From: UBA4479 sp963974935
GTDB taxonomy: Bacteria > Pseudomonadota > Alphaproteobacteria > Rhodospirillales > Casp-alpha2
Reading direction: 5' to 3'
NCBI GenBank assembly: GCA_963974935.1
Contig: CAXBEV010000003.1
Location: 157,962 to 221,961 of the forward strand
Length of the DNA: 64,000 bases
Shown here: positions 35,177-42,868 of the stretch, in pieces
Numbering within the stretch: the first letter of the stretch is position 1
Layout: each line of letters begins with the position of its first letter
Translations under genes and position numbers: made by a program
Notes under the pieces: model-generated
Database searches by the model: none
What the model was told of the DNA's origin: nothing
The model's input: the letters and a program-made list of their open reading frames with translations, nothing else

Positions 35177-35333
35177 ATCCGCGCGGAACTTACGGTTTGA
35201 TGAGATCATTAGCAAGCGCAGATCACGACCCACCCGTAACTTTTTGCGTGCGCCGAAAACACGGCGTTTTAAATGTGAACTGATCGGACGCGCGCTGCAT
35301 AAACCTAATATCGAGTGCGAGGGAGGCGCTGAT

Positions 35334-35441
35334 ATGACCGTTCTATCTTTGCAATATGCCGCCTTTGGTTTGTTCGTGTTGGCCCTGATCGCGACGACGC
35401 GCGCGGACACCGAACAATCCACCGAGCAGGCTCAAAGGTAA
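35334..35441 (+). CDS. small single-helix membrane protein, 35 residues
   Basis: The ATG at 35334 has a strong ribosome site, GGGAGG, 7 nt before it. The product is MTVLSLQYAAFGLFVLALIA followed by TTRADTEQSTEQAQR: one membrane helix and a short polar tail. It has no recognised family. Because it is so short the call rests on the ribosome site and the amphipathic pattern. It is 157 bp downstream of tRNA-Pro, which is on the other strand. A stretch without any gene (35442-35672) follows, apart from a hairpin. Confidence 0.55.
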   Translation: MTVLSLQYAAFGLFVLALIATTRADTEQSTEQAQR

Positions 35442-35533
35442 GCACCCGGTAGACAATATCTAAACGCAGACATAAATAATATTCCGACGCTGAGCTTTGG
35501 CGCCACTGCCACACAGAAGCGCCGACCCACGCC

Positions 35534-35575
35534 AAAAAAGAACGGCATGGCTTTCTCCGGAGCTATGCCGTTCTT
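35534..35575 (-). terminator. intrinsic terminator pointing leftward
   Basis: A perfect 11-bp stem (35538-35548 with 35565-35575), extended to about 15 bp by further pairs, has an 8-nt loop. On the minus strand it ends in a six-T run (complement of 35534-35539). On the plus strand no T-run follows. No minus-strand gene is visible immediately upstream (35576 onward), so what it terminates is open. Confidence 0.7.
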
Positions 35576-35672
35576 GCATGCAGGGGATGCTAAAACAGCG
35601 TTGGTGCATGTGTTAAACGCGGCGTAAAGAGACGTCCTAAGACACACTTCACCCTTTTGACGGAGAAACGTC

Positions 35673-35756
35673 ATGGACTATCAAATCTTCAATACCGTCA
35701 TGGGTTCGTTCGTCGGTGCCGTTGCCATTCTCGCGATTGCAATGCAATTCATCTAA
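35673..35756 (+). CDS. small single-helix membrane protein, 27 residues
   Basis: The ATG at 35673 follows GGAGAA at 8-nt spacing and the frame ends at TAA 35754-35756. The product is MDYQIFNTVMGSFVGAVAIL and then AIAMQFI, one hydrophobic helix of about 18 residues. A clear terminator lies 26 bp downstream, so a short dedicated transcript is plausible. I recognise no family. The size would escape standard gene finders. Confidence 0.6.
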   Translation: MDYQIFNTVMGSFVGAVAILAIAMQFI

Positions 35757-35781
35757 GGACATCCCATGTTTTCGAACGTCT

Positions 35782-35812
35782 AAAACCCCGGTCAAGTTGG
35801 CCGGGGTTTTTC
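35782..35812 (+). terminator. intrinsic terminator downstream of the 27-residue gene
   Basis: AAAACCCCGG (35782-35791) pairs with CCGGGGTTTT (35801-35810) around a 9-nt loop, with T continuing to 35811. The symmetric A and T runs let it work in both directions. Confidence 0.85.
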
Positions 35813-35912
35813 GTTTGTGTTTTTCGCTTATGGGGGGCCGATCGCGCGTTTCCCTTTCCCTTTGCCGCGAATTTTGGCAGAGATAGCCGGCACGGCCAAC
35901 AGCGGAGACATC

Positions 35913-37634
35913 ATGTCCGATAGCATACCCTCGACCACGCCAGACACGCCCAACGATTCCGACGCCGGAAAAATTGAGCCGCGTGACTTTATTCGCGAGA
36001 TCATTCGCAAGGATTTGGCCGACGGCACCACGTCGAAAGTCGTCACCCGCTTCCCGCCCGAGCCGAACGGCTATCTGCATATCGGCCACGCCAAGTCGAT
36101 TTTTTTGAATTTCGGCGTTGCTGAAGAATTCGACGGTGCATGCAACCTGCGCTTTGACGACACCAACCCCGCCAAAGAAGAACAAGAATTTATTGATGCC
36201 ATCGAAGCCGATGTGCGCTGGATGGGGTTCACCTGGGCGGGGGCACCGAAGCATGCGTCCGATTACTTCGACACGCTGTATGCGTGGGCCGAGGACCTGA
36301 TCGAAAACGGCAAAGCCTACGTCGATGATCTGACGGCGGACGAAATACGCGAATATCGCGGTACGCTGACCGAGCCCGGGCGTAACAGCCCTTCCCGGGA
36401 TCGCGCCGCAGACGAAAACTTGGACCTATTTCGGCGCATGAAGGCCGGCGAATTTGCCGACGGCGCAAAAGTGCTGCGCGCCAAGATCGATATGGCGTCC
36501 GGCAACATCAACATGCGCGACCCGGTGATCTATCGGATCGTGAAAAAGCCGCATCCGCGCACGGGCGACACTTGGTGCATCTATCCGACGTACGACTTTG
36601 CGCACGGTCAATCGGATGCCATCGAAGGCGTGACGCATTCGTTGTGTACGCTTGAATTCGAAGATCACCGCCCGCTGTATGACTGGCTGGTGGAAAACCT
36701 GCCGACCCCTGCCCGGCCTCGGCAGTACGAGTTTGCAAAGCTTAATCTGTCATATGCCGTGCTCTCGAAGCGGCGGCTGACACAGTTGGTCAAAGACGGC
36801 CATGTTGACGGTTGGGACGACCCGCGCATGCTGACGTTGTCGGGGATGCGCCGACGCGGGATTCCGGCGGTTGCGGTGCGTGATTTCGTTTCCCGTCTAG
36901 GCGTGACAAAGTCTGAAAGTGTCGTTGACCCTGCCCTGCTTGATCACTGTGTGCGGGAATATTTAAATAAAGTTGCTGAACGCCGGATGGCAGTGATCCA
37001 CCCGCTTAAGGTGGTGATCGAAAACTATCCCGAGGGCGAATTTGAGCTTTTGGACGCGGTCAACAATCCCGAAGACGACGCTGCCGGCACCCGCCAAGTG
37101 CCGTTCGGGCGCGAATTGTACATCGAACATGATGATTTCATGGAAGACCCACCGAAGAAATTCTTCCGCTTGGGCCCTGGGCGTGAAGTGCGTTTGCGTT
37201 GGGCGTATTTCCTGACCTGCAACGAGGTCATCAAAAATGACGCCGGAGATGTGATCGAACTGCGTTGCACCTATGACCCTGAAACCAAGGGCGGCGACGC
37301 GCCGGACGGACGCAAGGTCAAAGGCGTGCTGCATTGGGTTTCTGCCGCGCATGCGGTCGACGCCGAGGTCCGACTTTACGAGCATCTGTTCGTAGACCCC
37401 GCCCCCGGCAAAGATCGCGACTTTATCGAAGCGCTTAATCCGGAAAGCCGCAGCGTGCTCGAAAACTGCAAGCTGGAGCCGTCGTTGGCCGATTGGCCTA
37501 TCGGCGAGGCCCTGCAGTTTGAACGATTGGGCTATTTTGCACCCGACCCTGACAGCACGGCAGCAAAGCCGGTGTTCAACCGCACCATGACGCTGCGTGA
37601 CACGTGGGCGAAAATACAGGCGAAAACGCCTTGA
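35913..37634 (+). CDS. glnS: glutaminyl-tRNA synthetase
   Basis: This 573-residue class I synthetase attaches glutamine to tRNA-Gln. The HIGH signature PPEPNGYLHIGHAKS (about residues 49-63), NLRFDDTNPAKEEQEF and the KMSKS-type loop VLSKRRLTQLV are seen. WCIYPTYDFAHGQSDAIEG and HSLCTLEFEDHRPLYDWL match GlnRS rather than GluRS. The C-terminal anticodon-binding beta-barrels are complete. The ATG at 35913 follows GCGGAGACATC. Many alphaproteobacteria instead use GluRS plus GatCAB, so this gene is worth noting. Confidence 0.96.
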   Translation: MSDSIPSTTPDTPNDSDAGKIEPRDFIREIIRKDLADGTTSKVVTRFPPEPNGYLHIGHAKSIFLNFGVAEEFDGACNLRFDDTNPAKEEQEFIDAIEADVRWMGFTWAGAPKHASDYFDTLYAWAEDLIENGKAYVDDLTADEIREYRGTLTEPGRNSPSRDRAADENLDLFRRMKAGEFADGAKVLRAKIDMASGNINMRDPVIYRIVKKPHPRTGDTWCIYPTYDFAHGQSDAIEGVTHSLCTLEFEDHRPLYDWLVENLPTPARPRQYEFAKLNLSYAVLSKRRLTQLVKDGHVDGWDDPRMLTLSGMRRRGIPAVAVRDFVSRLGVTKSESVVDPALLDHCVREYLNKVAERRMAVIHPLKVVIENYPEGEFELLDAVNNPEDDAAGTRQVPFGRELYIEHDDFMEDPPKKFFRLGPGREVRLRWAYFLTCNEVIKNDAGDVIELRCTYDPETKGGDAPDGRKVKGVLHWVSAAHAVDAEVRLYEHLFVDPAPGKDRDFIEALNPESRSVLENCKLEPSLADWPIGEALQFERLGYFAPDPDSTAAKPVFNRTMTLRDTWAKIQAKTP

Positions 37635-37727
37635 TGCCGCTCCACAACTAAAACAGGTATTTTTAGCGAGCATTAATGCTGATAGTCTTTTCGACTGATG
37701 CAATAAATCTTTGAAGTTCGCTTAAAA

Positions 37728-39710
37728 ATGGGATCAGACAACCTGCAAAAAGACCATACGTCATCGGCTGCGGATGATGACGTAACTTCGCTTCGTGCCG
37801 AAATGGATGCGTTGCGTGCGACCTTGCGCGACCGCGAACTTGTGCTCGATACCATCGCCGAGACCACATCAGAAATGATTTGGCGCACCGATGCTAAGCA
37901 TCGATTCACGTATATGTCGAAGGCTGTTGAAAAAGCCGGCGGTATCGCAATGTCCGCGCAAATCGGTAAAACCCGCATGGAATTAGCATGTGACGATCTT
38001 GGCGCGCCGAAATGGCGCGCGCACATAGACGATTTGACCGCATACCGACCATTTAAGGGCTTTCGTTATACCCGAAGCTGGCCGAATGGAGCAGAACGGG
38101 TCATCACCACAACAGGGGAGCCCGTTTTTGACTCCGACGGCACGTTTTCAGGCTACATCGGCACCGCAGCGGATATTACCGATCAGATATTGACCGAGGC
38201 GCGGATGGAATCGGCCCAATCAAGCTTGATGGCCGCTATTAATGCATTGAATGCACTTTTTTCGATGTGGGATTGCGATGGCCGATTGATTTTATTTAAT
38301 GAAGAATTCGGTCACTTGAATGTGGCGGTATCGGAATCATCTTATTTGGGCGTGTTGTTCGTCGACCACTTCCAGCAATTGATTAACAAAGGGCAGATCC
38401 GCTCGGTCAATGGACATAAAACCAACCTTCTAGCAGAGCGGATGTCACTGTTTGAAACGCCTGGCCGCCCTTTCGAAGTTGAGCGTCAAGACGGCCGTAC
38501 AATATTGATCAATGAAGCGAAGTTGGCGGACGGCAGCACCATCGTCATGGCCAGCGAGATCACCGCGCAAAAAAAGGTTGAGCATGCGCTCCGCCAAAGT
38601 GAGCAACGGTTGCGTGATTTCGGCTCAATCGCCGCGGATTGGTTTTGGGAAATGGATACCGACCTGCAGTTTACGTATATGTCGGATACGATTGAAAAGA
38701 TACTCGGTATGCCAGCGGCAGAGATGTACGGTAGAACGCGCATTGATTTATTGCCAGAAAATTTTGACGCAGAAGAGATCGCGGCACACGAAGCGGCGCT
38801 TCTATGCCGCAAAGCATTTCAAGATTTTCGGTATCATCGCTGGCATACAAATGGCGACCAATGCGAAATGTCCATCAGCGGCAAGCCGATATTTGACGAT
38901 GCCGGCGCTTTCCAAGGCTACCGTGGCGTCGGTCGCGATATCACCCAACTGGTGAAGGCGGAACGCGCACTACGTGAAGAAAAAGAGCGCGCCGAAGAGG
39001 CCAGCCGCGCAAAATCGCAATTCCTGGCGCACATGAGCCATGAATTGCGCACGCCGTTGAATGCAATTCTTGGTTTCTCAGATATCATACGCGAGCAAGC
39101 GTTTGGTCCGGATGGCCGTGATAGCTACATAGATTACGCCAATGACATCTATGTCAGCGGTGAACATTTGCTCAGTTTGATCAATGATCTTTTAGACCTG
39201 TCTAAAATCGAGGCCGGCAAGTTTACGCTTCATGAAGAGCGCCTCGATCTGGAAGAGCTTATGGCGCAGTCCGAGAAGCTGTTCGCTGGTCGCATAGAGG
39301 ATCGAAATATTTCGATCAATGGTACTATTGAAGCCGAGGCGCGGTATTTGTATGCGGATCGTCGTGCGATCTCTCAGGTGTTGTTTAATGTTCTTTCAAA
39401 CGCTGAAAAATTCAATCGCGACGGCGGCCGGATCACGACGGATGTTTGTTTGCAGGACGACGGTGGTATTTGTGTGTGCGTTTTGGATACCGGGGTCGGG
39501 TTTGCCGTAGACGAAATAAAGACGGCGATGACGCCGTTTGGTCGTATCGAGAATCCGTTGACTCGCAACGTTCCGGGCACGGGCCTCGGCCTGCCGATTG
39601 TAGATGCATTGGTTGAACTGCATGGCGGCAAAATCACGATTACCAGTGAAATTGGTGTCGGCACCACAGTAAAGATGCATTTCCCACCAGCGCGCACGTG
39701 CGCCTCATAA
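37728..39710 (+). CDS. PAS-domain sensor histidine kinase, soluble
   Basis: This 660-residue kinase has no membrane helix. An N-terminal coiled coil (SLRAEMDALRATLRDRELVL) leads to PAS 1 (about 45-160). A PAS-like segment follows (about 170-280, FSMWDCDGRLILFNEEFG), then PAS 3 (about 295-415, WFWEMDTDLQFTYMSDTIEK). HisKA has its His in FLAHMSHELRTPLNAILGFS (about 435) and HATPase has NVLSNAEKFN and GTGLGLPIVDAL. There is no receiver domain, and no response regulator gene is adjacent. PAS 1 and PAS 3 resemble each other (TYMS segments), which suggests internal duplication. The start is preceded only by an A-rich stretch. Confidence 0.92.
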   Translation: MGSDNLQKDHTSSAADDDVTSLRAEMDALRATLRDRELVLDTIAETTSEMIWRTDAKHRFTYMSKAVEKAGGIAMSAQIGKTRMELACDDLGAPKWRAHIDDLTAYRPFKGFRYTRSWPNGAERVITTTGEPVFDSDGTFSGYIGTAADITDQILTEARMESAQSSLMAAINALNALFSMWDCDGRLILFNEEFGHLNVAVSESSYLGVLFVDHFQQLINKGQIRSVNGHKTNLLAERMSLFETPGRPFEVERQDGRTILINEAKLADGSTIVMASEITAQKKVEHALRQSEQRLRDFGSIAADWFWEMDTDLQFTYMSDTIEKILGMPAAEMYGRTRIDLLPENFDAEEIAAHEAALLCRKAFQDFRYHRWHTNGDQCEMSISGKPIFDDAGAFQGYRGVGRDITQLVKAERALREEKERAEEASRAKSQFLAHMSHELRTPLNAILGFSDIIREQAFGPDGRDSYIDYANDIYVSGEHLLSLINDLLDLSKIEAGKFTLHEERLDLEELMAQSEKLFAGRIEDRNISINGTIEAEARYLYADRRAISQVLFNVLSNAEKFNRDGGRITTDVCLQDDGGICVCVLDTGVGFAVDEIKTAMTPFGRIENPLTRNVPGTGLGLPIVDALVELHGGKITITSEIGVGTTVKMHFPPARTCAS

Positions 39711-39721
39711 GCGTGGCAGTT

Positions 39722-40183
39722 TTAGGGTGCTTTTGGCAGCGATACCCGGCTGCCCCTTTTTATGCCGAGTTGTCTCGCAAGGCCTGCGTTGATTTCAAGC
39801 ACATAGCGGACCGGCCCGTCCGATGCGATTACCGCCGTTGAATGCGGTACGGTATCGCTGGCGACATTGGCAATGATGCCATCGCTTCGAATAAACAGCA
39901 TGTCGAGCGGAATGTAGGTGTTTTTCATCCACATTCGCACAATTCCGTCGGTGCGAAAGTCGAAGAGCATGCCGGCATTCCCATCAAGTTCGCGTCGAAA
40001 CATGAGCCCGCGCGCACGATCTTCTGCACTTTGCATCACCTCAACCTGAAAGATATGAGGGCCGCTTGTCCCTGTGACCGTCACATTAACGCGGGCATCA
40101 GCCTGCGCCTCAATAAGGAGAAATGCGAAGATCAGTACGCTTGCAAAAATTGTCCGCACATATGCAAAAATTATTCTGGTCAC
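39722..40183 (-). CDS. DUF192 family exported protein
   Basis: This 153-residue protein has a signal peptide (cleaved near AQADA). DUF192 features are FQVEVMQSAEDRARGLMFRR, GMLFDF, MWMKNTYIPLDMLFI and YVLEINAGLARQLGIKRG. These small beta-rich periplasmic proteins are common in alphaproteobacteria and of unknown function. It converges with the histidine kinase gene (11-bp gap) and diverges from the antiporter operon (132 bp between). Confidence 0.9.
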   Translation of the reverse strand: MTRIIFAYVRTIFASVLIFAFLLIEAQADARVNVTVTGTSGPHIFQVEVMQSAEDRARGLMFRRELDGNAGMLFDFRTDGIVRMWMKNTYIPLDMLFIRSDGIIANVASDTVPHSTAVIASDGPVRYVLEINAGLARQLGIKRGSRVSLPKAP

Positions 40184-40315
40184 AGTGTGCTCGGTTCCTT
40201 AAATTGAAGGTCACATAACCTCGTAAAGCAAAAAGCTAACCCTATAAAGGGACAAGAGGTTTCGGCATTGCCGTAAATGTGACTGGTACGTTTCAGGGAC
40301 GTCGAGGGGGATTGC

Positions 40316-40822
40316 GTGACACGGACACTCGGATTGGCCGCAGCGCTGACAGTGTTTTGGGTGCTGCTTTCGGGCTACTGGTTGCCGTTGATCATTGCTT
40401 TTGGGGTTGCCTCCATCGTGCTGTGTGTGGTGATCGCGTGGCGTTTGGACGTCTGCGATCATGAGGGGTATCCGATTCACCTGACGCTGCGCGGTATCAC
40501 CTACTTCCCTTGGCTGCTGAAAGAAATCGTCGTTTCCAATATCGCCGTCGCCAAGGCGATTTTGACCGGTAACATCAATCCGCAGGTCCTTCAGGTCCGC
40601 GCCAGTCAATCGGATGCGCTGGGCCGCACCGTGTATGCGAACTCGATTACGCTGACGCCGGGTACGGTCTCGATTTCGGTCGATGATGACATCATTACAG
40701 TTCATGCCTTGATGGACGAAACCGCGGACGGGTTGCTTGGCGGCGAAATGAATGCGCGCGTATGCAATTTGATGGGGGACCCCATCTCCGCAGATGCAAC
40801 CCGGAAGGTCGGCTCGGCATGA
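40316..40822 (+). CDS. mrpE: Mrp-type Na+/H+ antiporter subunit E
   Basis: This 168-residue subunit E (MnhE/PhaE) is the first gene of a nine-gene operon. Two membrane helices come first (LGLAAALTVFWVLLSGYWLP and IAFGVASIVLCVVIAWRLDV). Then follow the conserved YFPWLLKEIVVSNIAVAKAI and the C-terminal domain with NSITLTPGTVSISVDDD. The GTG at 40316 has GAGGGGG before it. It ends overlapping mrpF (ATGA). Confidence 0.93.
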   Translation: MTRTLGLAAALTVFWVLLSGYWLPLIIAFGVASIVLCVVIAWRLDVCDHEGYPIHLTLRGITYFPWLLKEIVVSNIAVAKAILTGNINPQVLQVRASQSDALGRTVYANSITLTPGTVSISVDDDIITVHALMDETADGLLGGEMNARVCNLMGDPISADATRKVGSA

Positions 40823-41109
40823 TGTTTACCGTTGCCGCCGCCGGTGTTGTCGTGACCATGGCCATGGCGCTTACCCGCGCCCTGATCGGGCCGTCAATCT
40901 ACAGCCGCATTCTTGCGGTCAACGTGTTCGGCACGCTGGCCGTGATGTTGATCGCGATCTATGGCTTTGTTGATGGTCGCCCTGAGTTTTTAGATCTGTC
41001 GATCGTTTACGCGCTGATCAACTTCATCGGCACGATTGCCGTCACCAAGTACGTTACCTATGCCGACATGGGGCATGGTGACGACGGCGATCCGGCGGGA
41101 GATATCTGA
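40819..41109 (+). CDS. mrpF: Mrp-type antiporter subunit F
   Basis: This 96-residue protein has three helices. RALIGPSIYSRILAVNVFGT and the last helix LDLSIVYALINFIGTIAVTK are typical of MrpF. The ATG at 40819 overlaps the mrpE stop, and the stop overlaps the mrpG start (TGATG). It is a small core subunit of the antiporter complex. Confidence 0.93.
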   Translation: MMFTVAAAGVVVTMAMALTRALIGPSIYSRILAVNVFGTLAVMLIAIYGFVDGRPEFLDLSIVYALINFIGTIAVTKYVTYADMGHGDDGDPAGDI

Positions 41110-41453
41110 TGGACGCCGCGTTGGACGTTCTGAGCTGGATTTTCATCGTGACGGGGCTCGTGTTCTGTCTGATCGGCGGGTATGGCCTGCTCAAGATGCG
41201 CGACATGTTTGCGCGCCTTCATGCGGCGTCGCTGATCGATACCTTGGGCGTCGGCTTCGTGTTTATCGGTTTGATGTTTCAGGCCGGCTTTACCTTGGTT
41301 TTGGCGAAATTGGTGATCATCTTGCTGTTGATTTTTTTCACCAGCCCGACCGCCACGTTCGCGTTGGCGCGGGCCGCGATCAATCACGATAGCTTGCCGG
41401 CCGTTGACGACGACGGCAAAAAGCTCGCCGCAGATACAAAGACGGTCGGATGA
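41109..41453 (+). CDS. mrpG: Mrp-type antiporter subunit G
   Basis: This 114-residue subunit G (MnhG/PhaG) has three helices. GLVFCLIGGYGLLKMRDMFA, RLHAASLIDTLGVGFVFIGL and a third helix LVLAKLVIILLLIFFTSPTA are the family pattern. It is coupled to mrpF by TGATG and to the DUF4040 subunit by a 4-bp overlap. Confidence 0.93.
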   Translation: MDAALDVLSWIFIVTGLVFCLIGGYGLLKMRDMFARLHAASLIDTLGVGFVFIGLMFQAGFTLVLAKLVIILLLIFFTSPTATFALARAAINHDSLPAVDDDGKKLAADTKTVG

Positions 41454-42028
41454 TGAACCTTGAAATCCTGACATCCGATCTGCTGAACGTCTTGATGCTG
41501 GCGTTTATGGGCGTGACCGGGGTGGCCATCGCGCGCATCCGCAACCTGTTTGCTGTTGTGATGCTGAGCGGCATTTACAGTCTATTGGGTGCAACGCTTT
41601 ATGTGATTTTGGATGCGGTCGACGTCGCGTTTACCGAAGCCGCAGTCGGCGCTGGGGCGTCGACGGTGCTGATGATCGGGACCCTTGCACTGACGTCGGA
41701 GCGCGAAAAGGCGACACCTAACAGTAACTCTTGGAAAGGCCTGATTGTCTGTGCTTTGGTTGGCGCCGCCTTGGTCTACGGCAGCTTTGATATGCCACTG
41801 TTTGGCGATCCGAGTGCACCGGCCCACCAACACGTGGCCCCCCGCTATCTGAATGACTCCATGGCCGAGATCGGCGTGCCCAACGTGGTGACGTCTATTT
41901 TGGCGAGCTATCGAGGCTACGATACCATGGGCGAAGCGTTCGTGATCTTTACGGCGGCTTGTGGTGTGATCTGTCTGATCGGGCGTGCCCCACGCCGTCT
42001 GAAAAAGAAAAACGGAGACGACGCATGA
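41450..42028 (+). CDS. DUF4040 / MbhD-type antiporter subunit (equivalent of the MrpA C-terminal region)
   Basis: This 192-residue membrane protein begins with the MbhD-like DUF4040 block: GVTGVAIARIRNLFAVVMLS, LLGATLYVILDAVDVAFTEA and AVGAGASTVLMIGTLALTSE. After a soluble loop (about 125-155, with YRGYDTMGEAFVIFTAACGV) it has one more helix, as in MbhE or the MrpA tail. In many Mrp systems these pieces are fused to the 3' end of mrpA; here they are a separate gene. It overlaps mrpB by 4 bp. Confidence 0.88.
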   Translation: MMNLEILTSDLLNVLMLAFMGVTGVAIARIRNLFAVVMLSGIYSLLGATLYVILDAVDVAFTEAAVGAGASTVLMIGTLALTSEREKATPNSNSWKGLIVCALVGAALVYGSFDMPLFGDPSAPAHQHVAPRYLNDSMAEIGVPNVVTSILASYRGYDTMGEAFVIFTAACGVICLIGRAPRRLKKKNGDDA

Positions 42029-42492
42029 TCGGGATGCGTCGTAAAATCGTCCTTCGTGTCGTCTCGAAGCTATTGATACCGTTCATTTTATTGTTCGGTT
42101 TGTACGTACAGTGGCACGGCGATTTCGGGCCCGGCGGCGGCTTTCAGGCGGGCGTGATCTTTGCTGCTGCCTTCATGCTGTACGGTCTGATTTTCGGCCT
42201 CGGCACACTCCGCGAGGCGTTGCCGGCTTGGCTGACGCGCTCAATATTGGCGCTGGGCGTGTTGTTGTATGCGGGCGTCGGCGTCGCCACTATGTTGATG
42301 GGCGCTAATTTCTTAAATTATAACGTTCTGGGTGCAACGCCCCAAGGCGGCCAGCTTGTGGGCATTTTGCTGATTGAATTCGGTGTCGGCATGACGGTGT
42401 TTTCCGCTGTTATCACGATTTTTTGTGCTTTCGCTGGGCGCGCCGCAGCTGACGTTAATCCCATAGATGATTTGGGGAGCGACAATGACTGA
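42025..42492 (+). CDS. mrpB: Mrp-type antiporter subunit B
   Basis: This 155-residue subunit B has four helices. The highly conserved QWHGDFGPGGGFQAGVIFAA is the family hallmark, followed by GQLVGILLIEFGVGMTVFS. The ATG at 42025 follows ACGGAGACG and overlaps the preceding stop. The frame upstream of 42025 is not used. Confidence 0.94.
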   Translation: MIGMRRKIVLRVVSKLLIPFILLFGLYVQWHGDFGPGGGFQAGVIFAAAFMLYGLIFGLGTLREALPAWLTRSILALGVLLYAGVGVATMLMGANFLNYNVLGATPQGGQLVGILLIEFGVGMTVFSAVITIFCAFAGRAAADVNPIDDLGSDND

Positions 42493-42868
42493 ATTCGGCT
42501 TCCCGGGGCTATTGAACTATTGGGTCGTGTTTTTGCTGATGCTGATCGGCATCTATATCGTTATTGCCCATGAAAACCTGATTAAAAAGATCGTCGGCCT
42601 GAACGTGTTTCAGGTGTCGGTGTTTGTGTTCTACATCTCAATCGCCAAGGTCAAAGGCGGCACGGCACCTATTTTGGCAGATGGGATCGAGGTGTATTCG
42701 AATCCCCTGCCCCACGTATTGATTCTGACCGCGATTGTCGTCGGCGTCGCCACTACGGCGTTGGGGCTGGCATTGGTGGTTCGTGTTCAAGAGAGCTTCG
42801 GCACCATCGAAGACGATGAAGTTCGCGCACTCGAAGACCAACAAGAATACGAGAGTAAAGAGGCGTGA
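42485..42868 (+). CDS. mrpC: Mrp-type antiporter subunit C (NuoK-like)
   Basis: This 127-residue subunit C is homologous to NuoK, with three helices. LLMLIGIYIVIAHENLIKKI, VGLNVFQVSVFVFYISIA and NPLPHVLILTAIVVGVATTA contain the conserved PLPHVLILTAIVV block. The acidic C-terminal tail (EDDEVRALEDQQEYESKEA) is longer than usual. The start at 42485 overlaps mrpB by 8 bp. Confidence 0.94.
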   Translation: MTEFGFPGLLNYWVVFLLMLIGIYIVIAHENLIKKIVGLNVFQVSVFVFYISIAKVKGGTAPILADGIEVYSNPLPHVLILTAIVVGVATTALGLALVVRVQESFGTIEDDEVRALEDQQEYESKEA

